NCBI RefSeq assembly: GCF_011045015.1
Contig: NZ_JAAKZY010000078.1
Location: 1 to 43,301 of the forward strand
From: Streptomyces scabichelini
GTDB taxonomy: Bacteria; Actinomycetota; Actinomycetes; Streptomycetales; Streptomycetaceae
Length of the DNA: 43,301 bases
Direction of reading: 5' to 3'
The notes under the pieces are model-generated. The model saw only the letters and a program-made list of their open reading frames with translations. It did not search any database and was not told the DNA's origin. Every line of letters begins with the position of its first letter. Within the stretch, counting starts at the first letter, position 1. This document shows, piece by piece, positions 8,780-15,683 of the stretch. The position numbers were made by a program, and so were the translations under genes.

Positions 8780-9642
8780 CCGGCGTGCTGATCACCGGCG
8801 GCACCGGGAAGACGGGAAGCGCCCTGGCCGAACTGCTCCGCACAAGCGGTGTGCCGGTCCGGGTGGCCAGCCGCATCCCATCGGCCGACGCCCCGGACGC
8901 GGTTCGGTTCGACTGGAGTGACCCGGCCACCCATCCGGCTGCGCTGCACGGGATGGACCGGGTCTACCTGGTGCCTCCGGTAGACACCACGGACCCGATG
9001 CCACTGGTCGAACCGTTCTTGTCCGAGGCCGAACGCCTCGGCGTGCGCCAGGTGGTGCTGCTCGGCTCCGCTATCGTGCTGCCCGGTGCCCCCAGCGCGC
9101 TGGAACTGGCCGCGCACGTGCGGGCCCGGCCCGGATGGGTGGTGCTGCGCCCCTCCGGGTTCATGCAGAACTTCCTGGCCCCCCACCCGCTGGGTGAGCG
9201 GATCCGGCGACGCGGCGAGATCCGCACCGCCGCCGGAACCGGCCGGGTGGGCTGGATCGACGCTCGAGACATCGCGGCGGTGGCCGCCGTGCTCCTGACC
9301 GAACCCGACGGCCACCCCGACGACCAACGTGACTACCTGCTCACGGGGCCGAAGGCGCTGAATTACCAGGACGCGGCACAGATCATCACCATCCACACCG
9401 GCCGGCCGATCCGGGTCGTGCCCGTCGGCGTCGCCGAGCAGGCAGACACCTACCGTGCGTCCGGCATGTCGGACGCCTTCGCGACCGCCCTCGCCGCCGT
9501 CGACGCCGGCATCCAAACCGGCCGGGACGACCAAGTCAGCACCGCGGTGCTGGACCTGACCGGCCGCCCGCCCCGCACCTTCGCCGAGTTCGTCCAGGAC
9601 CACGCACCCCACTGGGCGAACGCAGGGACATCCCAAGACTGA
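8776..9642 (+). CDS. NmrA-like NAD(P)-binding oxidoreductase / atypical SDR
   Basis: 288-residue atypical short-chain dehydrogenase. The N-terminal Rossmann motif GGTGKTGSALAELL (residues about 8-21) is of the NmrA/HSCARG type. RVYLVPPVDT and LRPSGFMQNFL are segments typical of the NAD(P)H-binding NmrA group. The canonical YxxxK pair is not evident, so it may be a redox sensor or an isoflavone-reductase-like enzyme rather than a classic dehydrogenase. The start overlaps the SnoaL-like gene (ATGA). The SnoaL-like / NmrA-like / divergent MmyB-like trio is a familiar streptomycete arrangement. The substrate is unknown. Confidence 0.88.
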   Translation: MTGVLITGGTGKTGSALAELLRTSGVPVRVASRIPSADAPDAVRFDWSDPATHPAALHGMDRVYLVPPVDTTDPMPLVEPFLSEAERLGVRQVVLLGSAIVLPGAPSALELAAHVRARPGWVVLRPSGFMQNFLAPHPLGERIRRRGEIRTAAGTGRVGWIDARDIAAVAAVLLTEPDGHPDDQRDYLLTGPKALNYQDAAQIITIHTGRPIRVVPVGVAEQADTYRASGMSDAFATALAAVDAGIQTGRDDQVSTAVLDLTGRPPRTFAEFVQDHAPHWANAGTSQD

Positions 9643-9792
9643 CCGACACCTGTGCCGGCCCGGCGTGAGCTCCTCCTTGGACCAGCCCTTGAGCTCGGCC
9701 ACCCATAGTGCTCAAGCCGCCAGATCTACTGGCAACTCGCCAACTGAAGTGCCCAGTGAGCGACACGAGGTCGCTCCAGGTAAGAGGTCATC

Positions 9793-10229
9793 TCATTTGG
9801 TGAGTCTGGGGTAGGTGATCCCGCGTTGTCGTAACCATCGGCGCAGGTGGTCGTAGTCGTAGCCCTTGTCGCCGTGGAGTTTGGCGGGTCGGCGTGGGCG
9901 GGGCCCGCGGCGGGAGCGGATGGGCGGGATGCCTCGCACGAGTGGCTCGATGGCCTGGCTGTCGTGGAGTTTGGCGCCGGAGATACCGATGGAGATACCG
10001 ATGGAGACGGGCAGACCGGTGGGCTCGTTGATCAGGTGGATGTTCGAGCCGTACTTGCCTCGATCGACAGGATTCGGGCCTGTCAGGTCCCCCTTTTCAG
10101 AGCCCGCATGTTCACCGAGTCGATCGCGCATCGTGACCAGTCCAGGTCTGCGCGCGAGCCGAGCTCGGCCAGGACGAGGCGGTGGAGCTTGGCCCACACG
10201 CGGGCTTCAGTCCACTCGGAGTTCGCCAC
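9793..10229 (-). pseudogene. Degenerate IS5-family (DDE) transposase fragment
   Basis: Reading leftwards, one frame gives EARVWAKLHRLVLAELGS and LDWSRCAIDSVNMRALK. The frame then shifts at a run AAAAGGGGG (about 10092-10100) into GDLTGPNPVDRGKYGSNIHLI, DSQAIEPLVRGIPPIRSRRG and KLHGDKGYDYDHLRRWL, the core of a streptomycete IS5-type transposase. The amino-terminal DNA-binding half is missing. A 12-base unit is duplicated (the ISIGISIGIS repeat, about 9976-9999). The tail jumps from LRQRGIT to YPRLTK-stop, so the normal last third containing the catalytic Glu helix seems to be deleted. The frameshift could be a programmed one as in some IS5-group elements, but the other lesions make the copy dead. 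Confidence 0.8.
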
Positions 10230-10362
10230 TCACGAAGATGTGGACGCTGTACTCGTCCACCCAGACGGGCGCCCGCTGCCCGGGGTGAGCAGGCCCCAGC
10301 CTGATCCGCAGGACGGATGGAATGACGGCCAGTTGACCGCTGGCGGCGACAACCGTGTCGAA
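10207..10362 (-). pseudogene. Probable C-terminal remnant of an integrase-core transposase
   Basis: A 51-codon open stretch after a TAG includes FDTVVAASGQLAV, RLGPAHPGQRAPVWV, DEYSVHIFVSGELRV and a stop. The pattern, a short strand, then GQxxxVWVDE, then a hydrophobic strand with a GEL turn, resembles the small beta-barrel that follows the DDE integrase core in IS481/IS3-type transposases. No core domain is present upstream. It overlaps the end of the IS5-type fragment in another frame, which points to one element inserted in or joined to another. Identification is tentative. Confidence 0.4.
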
Positions 10363-10436
10363 CTACACCGCCCCCGCGGAGGACACCAGCAGCGGCGCCT
10401 GCGGCGCCGGTGCATCGGCAAGGCTCTCCGCCGCCC

Positions 10437-10592
10437 GGGCGGACCGCTTTGGCGAAACTACCCGACAACGATGCGGACTGCGCGTCGAACAGCGTGAGGT
10501 TGTAGAACGCGTTGACCGGGGCCCCGATGGGGACATCCCTCGAGGCGAGCAGGTTGCGGGTCCGCCGCAGGGCCACGAGCGGATAGCTGTAC
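10437..10592 (-). pseudogene. Unidentified gene fragment next to the dppF-like stop
   Basis: Immediately after the TAA of the ATPase gene, the same frame continues with protein-like sequence NKYSYPLVALRRTRNLLASR and VPIGAPVNAFYNLTLFDAQ. It then degrades into low-complexity glycine/alanine/arginine sequence. Its amino-acid composition is more natural than the neighbouring shadow frames, so it may be a scrap of a lost gene. I do not recognise the family and no start or ribosome site is seen. Confidence 0.25.
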
Positions 10593-11480
10593 TTATTCCA
10601 CCCCGGATCCAACTCCGGTGAGTTCTCCGCGCAGTCGTACCGTTTCCGCCGGGTCCCAGCCCTCGCGGGGTACCGAGGAGAGCAGCAGCCGGGTGTACGG
10701 GTCCGTCGGGGCGTCCAGGACCCGGGCCGTGGGGCCCGTCTCGACCGTGCGGCCGCGTCGCATCACCAGCGTGTCGTCGGTGATGTGCCGTACGACGGCC
10801 AGGTCGTGGCTGACGAAGACCAGGGCCACCCCGGTCTCCCGGCGGATATCGGCGAGAAGCTGGAGTATCTGTGCCTGGATGGACACGTCCAGCGCCGCCA
10901 CCGCCTCATCCAGAACCAGGACCTGGGGATCCACGGCCAGTGCACGGGCGATGGCCAGTCGCTGGCGCTGCCCGCCCGACAGTCCCCGCGGGCGGGCGCC
11001 GGCCTCCCGCTGGCCCAGGCCCACCTGGTCGAGCAGTTCGGCGACCCGCGTCGCGGCGGCCTGACCCTCGTACCGGCCGTGCAGCCGCAACGCGCCGTGC
11101 AGGCACTGACTCGCGGTCAGACGGGGGTCGAGGGAGACATACGGGTCCTGGAAGACGATCTGGATCTCGCGGGCGCGGCGCAGACGTGCCGCCTTGCCGC
11201 CGCCCGGCCGCTTCAGCACGGGCAGCTTTCCGCCGCCGCGCTCCCCGGTTGTCCGCTCCCGCCCGTTCACGGCGATCGTTCCCGCGTCCGGCCGTACGAG
11301 GCCCACCAGCATCCGGGCCACCGTAGTCTTTCCGGAGCCGGACTCGCCGACGACGCCCAGCGAACCGCCGGCCGTCACGGAGAACGAGACGTCGTCGACG
11401 GCCGTCGTGCGGCCGCCGCCCGGGAGCGGATAGCTCTTGTACAGGCCCTGTACGACGAGTGCGGGTTCGGGCTCGGTCAT
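10593..11480 (-). CDS. Peptide-type ABC transporter ATP-binding protein (DppF/OppF-like)
   Basis: 295-residue ABC ATPase that would power the importer encoded to its right. Walker A is GESGSGKT (residues 45-52), the Q-loop is FQDPYVSLDP, the signature is LSGGQRQRLAIARALA, Walker B is VLVLDEAVAALD and the switch His is in FVSHDLAVV. A glycine/lysine-rich insert (GGGKLPVLKRPGGGKAARL) lies before the Q-loop. The C-terminal cysteine-rich oligopeptide-transporter extension is absent and the gene ends against insertion-sequence debris, so the end may be truncated. The start is ATG at 11480 with GGAGG eight bases upstream. It is the last gene of the minus-strand operon and is now separated from its partner ATPase by the TnpB element. 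Confidence 0.92.
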   Translation of the reverse strand: MTEPEPALVVQGLYKSYPLPGGGRTTAVDDVSFSVTAGGSLGVVGESGSGKTTVARMLVGLVRPDAGTIAVNGRERTTGERGGGKLPVLKRPGGGKAARLRRAREIQIVFQDPYVSLDPRLTASQCLHGALRLHGRYEGQAAATRVAELLDQVGLGQREAGARPRGLSGGQRQRLAIARALAVDPQVLVLDEAVAALDVSIQAQILQLLADIRRETGVALVFVSHDLAVVRHITDDTLVMRRGRTVETGPTARVLDAPTDPYTRLLLSSVPREGWDPAETVRLRGELTGVGSGVE

Positions 11481-11498
11481 CGTGTTCCTCCCTGGATA

Positions 11499-11518
11499 CT
11501 CCGCCTTTCAGAGCGGAG
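11499..11518 (+). repeat. Left-end hairpin of the TnpB element
   Basis: CTCCGC / GCGGAG six-base perfect stem with an eight-base loop (ctttcaga), just inside the inferred left boundary. Imperfect palindromes of this sort are the TnpA recognition sites in IS200/IS605 elements. Confidence 0.6.
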
Positions 11519-11626
11519 AGGAAACGGACTCCTGCGGAGCAGGGCAATGGGCTGGGATTCGCCGCCAGGGCGGATCGCAGTACTCCGACCCGCAGGTTTG
11601 GTCTTTACGCGCGGCCTTACTGGTTT

Positions 11627-12826
11627 GTGAGCGTGACCGCGAACCACGTGAAGCGGGCGTTCAAATACCGCTTCTATCCGACCGATGCGCAGGCAGCCGA
11701 GCTGTCGCGCACGTTCGGATGCGTGCGCAAGGTCTACAACATGGCGCTGGAAGCCCGTACGCGGGCCTGGCAGCAGGGCGAGCGGGTCAACTACAACGCC
11801 ACCTCCGCCATGCTGACAGCGTGGAAGAAGACCGAGGAGATGGCCTACCTGTGCGAGGTCTCCTCGGTGCCGCTCCAGCAGTGCCTTCGGCATCTGCAGG
11901 GTGCGTTCGTGAACTTCTGGGAGAAGCGGGGAAAGTACCCGCGCTTCAAGTCCCGGAAGAAGTCGCGCCGGTCGACGGAGTACACCAGCTCGGCGTTCCG
12001 GTACCGCGACGGCCAACTGAAGCTCGCCAAGATGACGGATCCCCTGGACATCGTGTGGTCCCGTCCCCTGCCCGAGGGGGCGAAGCCTTCGACGGTGACG
12101 GTTTCCCAGGACGGCGCGGGGCGCTGGTTCGTCTCCATGCTGTGCGAGGACCCGAGCGTGAAGCCGCTGGCCGCCACCGGCGCGGCAGTTGGCGTTGACG
12201 CTGGCCTGGACCACCTTCTGGCGCTCTCTACGGGTGAGAAGATCGCCGATCCCCGGCATGAGCGAAAGGACCGTGCCCGGCTGGCGAAGGCTCAGCGCAA
12301 CCTGGCCAGGAAGGTGAAGGGGTCGGCGAACCGGGCCAAGGCCCGGCTGAGGGTCGCCAAGGTCCATGCCCGCATCGCCGACCGCCGGCGTGACCACCTC
12401 CACAAGATCACCACCCGGCTCGTGCGTGAGAACCAAACGCTCGTGATCGAGGACCTGACCGTGCGCAACATGGTCACGAACCGGAAACTCGCCCGCGCCA
12501 TCAGCGACGCGGCGTGGTCGCAGTTCCGGAGCATGTTGGAGTACAAAGCCCAGTGGTACGGGCGGAATGTAGTGGTCGTGGACCGCTGGTTCCCCTCGTC
12601 CAAGCTGTGCTCCACCTGCGGCACCTTGCAGAACAGGATGCCGCTCAACGTCCGTACCTGGACGTGCGACTGCGGAACGACCCATGACAGGGACGTGAAC
12701 GCGGCACGGAACCTGCTTGCCGCCGGACGGGCGGTCCAAGCCTGCGGAGCTGGTGTAAGACCTCAACGGAGTTCTCCGGGCGGGCAGTCGGCGATGAAAC
12801 AGGAAGTCTCACGGCGCGAGCCGTAA
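11627..12826 (+). CDS. tnpB: RNA-guided endonuclease TnpB
   Basis: 399-residue full-length TnpB. The N-terminal wedge/helical region starts HVKRAFKYRFYPT. The RuvC-like nuclease residues are present: Asp191 in GVDAGLDHLLAL, Glu275 in VIEDL and the HDRDVNAARN motif (Asp354/Asp356). The zinc ribbon has Cys328/Cys331 (CSTCG) and Cys347/Cys349 (CDCG). In studied relatives TnpB cuts DNA guided by an RNA from the element's right end and helps retain the element. Candidate starts are GTG at 11627, 11633 and 11648; none has a clear ribosome site, so the first is given. It is transcribed against the surrounding transporter operon. No lesion is seen, so it may be active. Confidence 0.92.
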   Translation: MSVTANHVKRAFKYRFYPTDAQAAELSRTFGCVRKVYNMALEARTRAWQQGERVNYNATSAMLTAWKKTEEMAYLCEVSSVPLQQCLRHLQGAFVNFWEKRGKYPRFKSRKKSRRSTEYTSSAFRYRDGQLKLAKMTDPLDIVWSRPLPEGAKPSTVTVSQDGAGRWFVSMLCEDPSVKPLAATGAAVGVDAGLDHLLALSTGEKIADPRHERKDRARLAKAQRNLARKVKGSANRAKARLRVAKVHARIADRRRDHLHKITTRLVRENQTLVIEDLTVRNMVTNRKLARAISDAAWSQFRSMLEYKAQWYGRNVVVVDRWFPSSKLCSTCGTLQNRMPLNVRTWTCDCGTTHDRDVNAARNLLAAGRAVQACGAGVRPQRSSPGGQSAMKQEVSRREP

Positions 12827-12830
12827 GAAT

Positions 12831-12850
12831 CTCCCCCGCTTACGGGGGAG
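12831..12850 (+). repeat. Right-end hairpin of the TnpB element (likely end of guide-RNA scaffold)
   Basis: CTCCCCCGCTTACGGGGGAG forms an eight-base stem (CTCCCCCG/CGGGGGAG) with a tight CTTA loop, five bases after the tnpB stop. It is followed by agcgTCAA at 12851-12858. By analogy with known omega/reRNAs, the RNA scaffold would span the end of tnpB and this hairpin, and the guide would begin at 12859. It could also act as a terminator, though no U-tract follows. Confidence 0.65.
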
Positions 12851-12854
12851 AGCG

Positions 12855-13874
12855 TCAAGCGCTGCTCCTCGCTACGAGTTCCAGACGGCGGCAGGCTGCC
12901 GTGCCGCTGCCCGTCGTTCCACCGTCCGTCGATTCGCTGTCGTCGCCGAACGGGACCGCCTCCGGCGTCCAGCTCTCGCACTCCTTCTCGGCCCGCGGGC
13001 AGCGCGGGGCGAACGGGCAGCCGGTGAAGGTGTCGGACAGGGACGGCGGGCGGCCGGGGATGGGGCGCAGTTCGCGGTCGTCGCCCAGGGCGGGCGAGCA
13101 GTCCAGCAGGCCGCGGGTGTAGGGATGCCGCGGGTCGGCGAACAGGCCGCGCGCGGGCTGGTGTTCCACCACGCGGCCCGCGTACATCACGTACACGCGG
13201 TCGCAGTAGGCGGCGGCGAGCGGCAGGTCGTGCGTGATGAACAGCGTCCCGAGGCCGCTGCCGGCCTGCCGCCGCTCCTGCTGGATGCCGCGCAACAGGG
13301 CCAGGACCTCCGCCTGGGTGGTCGCGTCCAGCGCGCTCGTCGCCTCGTCGGCGAGGAGGAGGCCGGGGTCGGTGGACAACGCGGCGGCGATCACGACCCG
13401 TTGCAGCATGCCGCCGGACAGCTCGTGCGGTCGCTGCCGCATCCGGTGTTCGGGGTCGGGCAGGCCCACGGCGGCCAACAGCTCCACGGCCTTCGCCGCG
13501 GCCGCGCGCTTGGACAGCCCCAGGACGCGTACGAGCGGCTCGGTGAGGAAGTCGCCGATCCGGCGCACCGGGTTCATGGCGGAGCGCGGGTCCTGGAAGA
13601 CCATGGAGACGGTGCGGGACCGGTGCCGGCGCAGCCGTGCGGGGTCCATCGCGAGTACGTCCTCGCCGTCCACCCGCACGGAGCCGGAGGCCCGCGCGCC
13701 CTCGGGCACCATGCCGAGCACGGCCCGTGCCGTGGTCGACTTTCCGGAACCCGACTCGCCGACCAGGCCGACCACCTCACCGCTGCCGACGGTCAGCGAC
13801 ACATCGGCGAGCAGGGGCCGGGCGGCGGTCCCGGAGGGCAGCCGCAGGGTGAGATTCTCGATGTCCAGCAGCAT
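12855..13874 (-). CDS. Peptide-type ABC transporter ATP-binding protein (DppD/OppD-like)
   Basis: 339-residue ABC ATPase. Walker A is GESGSGKST (about residue 40), the Q-loop is FQDPRSAMNPV, the signature is LSGGMLQRVVIAAAL, Walker B is LLLADEATSALD and the switch is ITHDLPLAAAYCD. A C-terminal oligopeptide-transporter extension has GCPFAPRCPRAEKEC, whose cysteines suggest metal-cluster or structural binding as in Dpp/Opp ATPases. The start is ATG at 13874, just after the permease gene. The stop codon TGA lies inside the TCAA right end of the TnpB element. The original stop was therefore probably different, with the original reading AGGTR-stop overlapping the next ATG. Confidence 0.93.
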   Translation of the reverse strand: MLLDIENLTLRLPSGTAARPLLADVSLTVGSGEVVGLVGESGSGKSTTARAVLGMVPEGARASGSVRVDGEDVLAMDPARLRRHRSRTVSMVFQDPRSAMNPVRRIGDFLTEPLVRVLGLSKRAAAAKAVELLAAVGLPDPEHRMRQRPHELSGGMLQRVVIAAALSTDPGLLLADEATSALDATTQAEVLALLRGIQQERRQAGSGLGTLFITHDLPLAAAYCDRVYVMYAGRVVEHQPARGLFADPRHPYTRGLLDCSPALGDDRELRPIPGRPPSLSDTFTGCPFAPRCPRAEKECESWTPEAVPFGDDSESTDGGTTGSGTAACRRLELVARSSA

Positions 13875-13880
13875 GGCCGG

Positions 13881-14732
13881 TTACCTTCCTTTGCCCAGCC
13901 GGTCCGAGACCCAGACCCCGACGATGTTGAAGGCCACCACGACGGCGGCGATGGCCGTGCCCGGTACGAGGGCCGGCAGCAGCGCCCCCTGCACCACGGC
14001 GTCCTGGCCCTCCTGCACCATCAACCCCCAGTCGATACTGGGCGATCCGGCGCCGAAGCCCAGATAGCTGAGCGTGGCCAGGCTCATCAGCCCCTCGCCG
14101 AACAGCACCACGAGGTAGCCGACGAGCGCACCGGACAGATTCGGCACGAGATGACGTACGCAGATCTGTGCCCCGCCCATGCCCTGGACCCGATAGGCGT
14201 CGATGTACGGCTTGGACCGCTCGGCGAGGGCGAGGCTGCGGGTGTACCGCGCGATGGTGGGCGCGTAGGCGAGCCCCATGGCGACGACCGAGGTGGTGAG
14301 GCCGTCGCCGAACACCGCGATCACCAGGACGACGAACAGCAGGCCCGGGAAGGCGTACATCACGTCCGTCACGCGCGAGAGCAGGGTGTCCACCCAGCCG
14401 CCGTACCAGGCCGCGACCGTGCCCATCGTGATGCCGAGCAGCGCCGCGAGCGCGAGCAGCGCCAGGGGAGCGAGCAGGCTCGACCGGGCGCCGTACAGCA
14501 CCCGGGAGAGCAGATCCTGGCCGGAGGCGTCGGTGCCCAGCAGGTGCTCGGGGCTCGTCCCGGCGAGGGAGGCGGACAGGTCGACCGCGTCGGGCGCGTA
14601 CGGGGCGAGCAGGGGTGCGAACACGGCCGCCACCACGACCAGGGCGAGGAAGCCGCCCGCGACCATCACCGGTACCGGCCGCCGCACCCGCGTCTTCACC
14701 GGGAGCAGTGCCCCGGCTGTCAGAGTCGTCAT
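13881..14732 (-). CDS. Peptide-type ABC transporter permease (DppC/OppC-like)
   Basis: 283-residue inner-membrane permease. There is one N-terminal helix (PVPVMVAGGFLALVVVAAVF), then a periplasmic-type loop with HLLGTDASGQDLLSRVLYGAR, which is diagnostic for DppC-type subunits, then five more hydrophobic segments. The ATPase-contact loop reads YRVQGMGGAQICVRHLVPN. The ATG at 14732 overlaps the stop of the upstream permease (ATGA). It would pair with the DppB-like subunit to form the channel for the binding lipoprotein's ligand. Confidence 0.93.
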   Translation of the reverse strand: MTTLTAGALLPVKTRVRRPVPVMVAGGFLALVVVAAVFAPLLAPYAPDAVDLSASLAGTSPEHLLGTDASGQDLLSRVLYGARSSLLAPLALLALAALLGITMGTVAAWYGGWVDTLLSRVTDVMYAFPGLLFVVLVIAVFGDGLTTSVVAMGLAYAPTIARYTRSLALAERSKPYIDAYRVQGMGGAQICVRHLVPNLSGALVGYLVVLFGEGLMSLATLSYLGFGAGSPSIDWGLMVQEGQDAVVQGALLPALVPGTAIAAVVVAFNIVGVWVSDRLGKGR

Positions 14733-15679
14733 GCGGCCTTCCCTCCGAGCGAGACCCGGGGGTCGATCAGCGGATGTACGAGATCGACCAGCGTCGTCAC
14801 GACGACATAGCCGATGACCATCAGCAGCAGCACCGCCTGTGTGACGGGGAAGTCGTGCGTACTGATCGCACTGACCAGCAGCGAGCCGACACCGCTGAGG
14901 CCGAAGGCGGTCTCGACGACGACCGTCCCGGCGAGCATGCCCGCCATGACGAGACCGCACATGGTGACGATCGGTCCGAGCGCGTTGCGCAGCACGTGCC
15001 GTACGACGATCTCACGCTCCGTCAGACCGGCGGCGCGGGCGGCCTCCACATGGTCGGAGGCGTATGCCTCGGCCATCGCCTGCCGGGTGACCCGGCTGAT
15101 CACCGCGAGCGCGCCGAGCGCGAGCGCGAACGCCGGAAGCGTCAAGTGGTGCAGCCGGCCGGTGAATCCCTCGCCCTGGCCGGTCACCGGGAACCAGCCC
15201 AACTGCACCCCGAACAGCGACACCAGCGCGATCGCGGCGACGAAGGAGGGGACCGACGCGGCGAGCGTGGTGCCCCCGACGACGGCCGAGTCCACCCAGC
15301 CACGGCGCAGCGCCGCCAGCACCCCGGAGCCGACGCCCAGGACCACGAAGAACACCGTGGCGTAGGCGACGAGTTCGAGAGTGGTCGGCAGCCGCGCGCC
15401 GATCAGGTCGGCCACCTGGTCCCGGTACTGGAACGACCGGCCCAGGTCGCCCTGCGCGCTCTCCCAGAGCCACCGGCCGTACTGGACGACGAGCGGCTCG
15501 TCGAGGTGGTACTCCGCGCGGACCGCCGCGAGCTTCTCGGGAGTGAGCTCCTGCCTGCTGCCGGAGAGGAGGACGGCGGGGTCGCCGGGGGCCGCGTAGG
15601 CGGCGGAGAAGATGACGAACGAGGCGGCGAGCAGCGTCGCGAGGAGGCCGGCGATCCGGCGCGGCAGTCCGCGCAGCAT
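14729..15679 (-). CDS. Peptide-type ABC transporter permease (DppB/OppB-like)
   Basis: 316-residue inner-membrane permease. The N-terminal helix ATLLAASFVIFSAAYAAPGDPA and the LDEPLVVQYGRWLWESAQGDLGRSF segment are the standard DppB opening. Five further helices follow. The contact loop EAARAAGLTEREIVVRHVLRN is present, and the end reads LVHPLIDPRVSLGGKAA, as usual for the family. The start ATG at 15679 lies four bases after the binding-protein stop, and the stop overlaps the DppC-like ATG. No lesion is seen. Confidence 0.93.
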   Translation of the reverse strand: MLRGLPRRIAGLLATLLAASFVIFSAAYAAPGDPAVLLSGSRQELTPEKLAAVRAEYHLDEPLVVQYGRWLWESAQGDLGRSFQYRDQVADLIGARLPTTLELVAYATVFFVVLGVGSGVLAALRRGWVDSAVVGGTTLAASVPSFVAAIALVSLFGVQLGWFPVTGQGEGFTGRLHHLTLPAFALALGALAVISRVTRQAMAEAYASDHVEAARAAGLTEREIVVRHVLRNALGPIVTMCGLVMAGMLAGTVVVETAFGLSGVGSLLVSAISTHDFPVTQAVLLLMVIGYVVVTTLVDLVHPLIDPRVSLGGKAA

Positions 15680-15683
15680 GGCA

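Larger units (their letters stand above)
11493..12858 (+). mobile_element. TnpB-only element of the IS200/IS605 superfamily (IS1341-like)
   Basis: Contains a single gene, tnpB, with no TnpA transposase in the window, so it is a non-autonomous element. The left end carries a hairpin CTCCGC-loop-GCGGAG (11499-11518). The right end carries a strong hairpin (12831-12850) followed by TCAA at 12855-12858, the arrangement expected of a right end. The left boundary is an inference: removing 11493-12858 would rejoin the two ATPase genes with an ATGA overlap like those elsewhere in the operon. No target duplication is expected for this superfamily. Confidence 0.75.

Noticed and set aside
12831..12850. 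Right-end hairpin as an ordinary rho-independent terminator
   Set aside because: No run of T follows and its position next to TCAA fits the end of a TnpB element better, although some terminator activity is possible.
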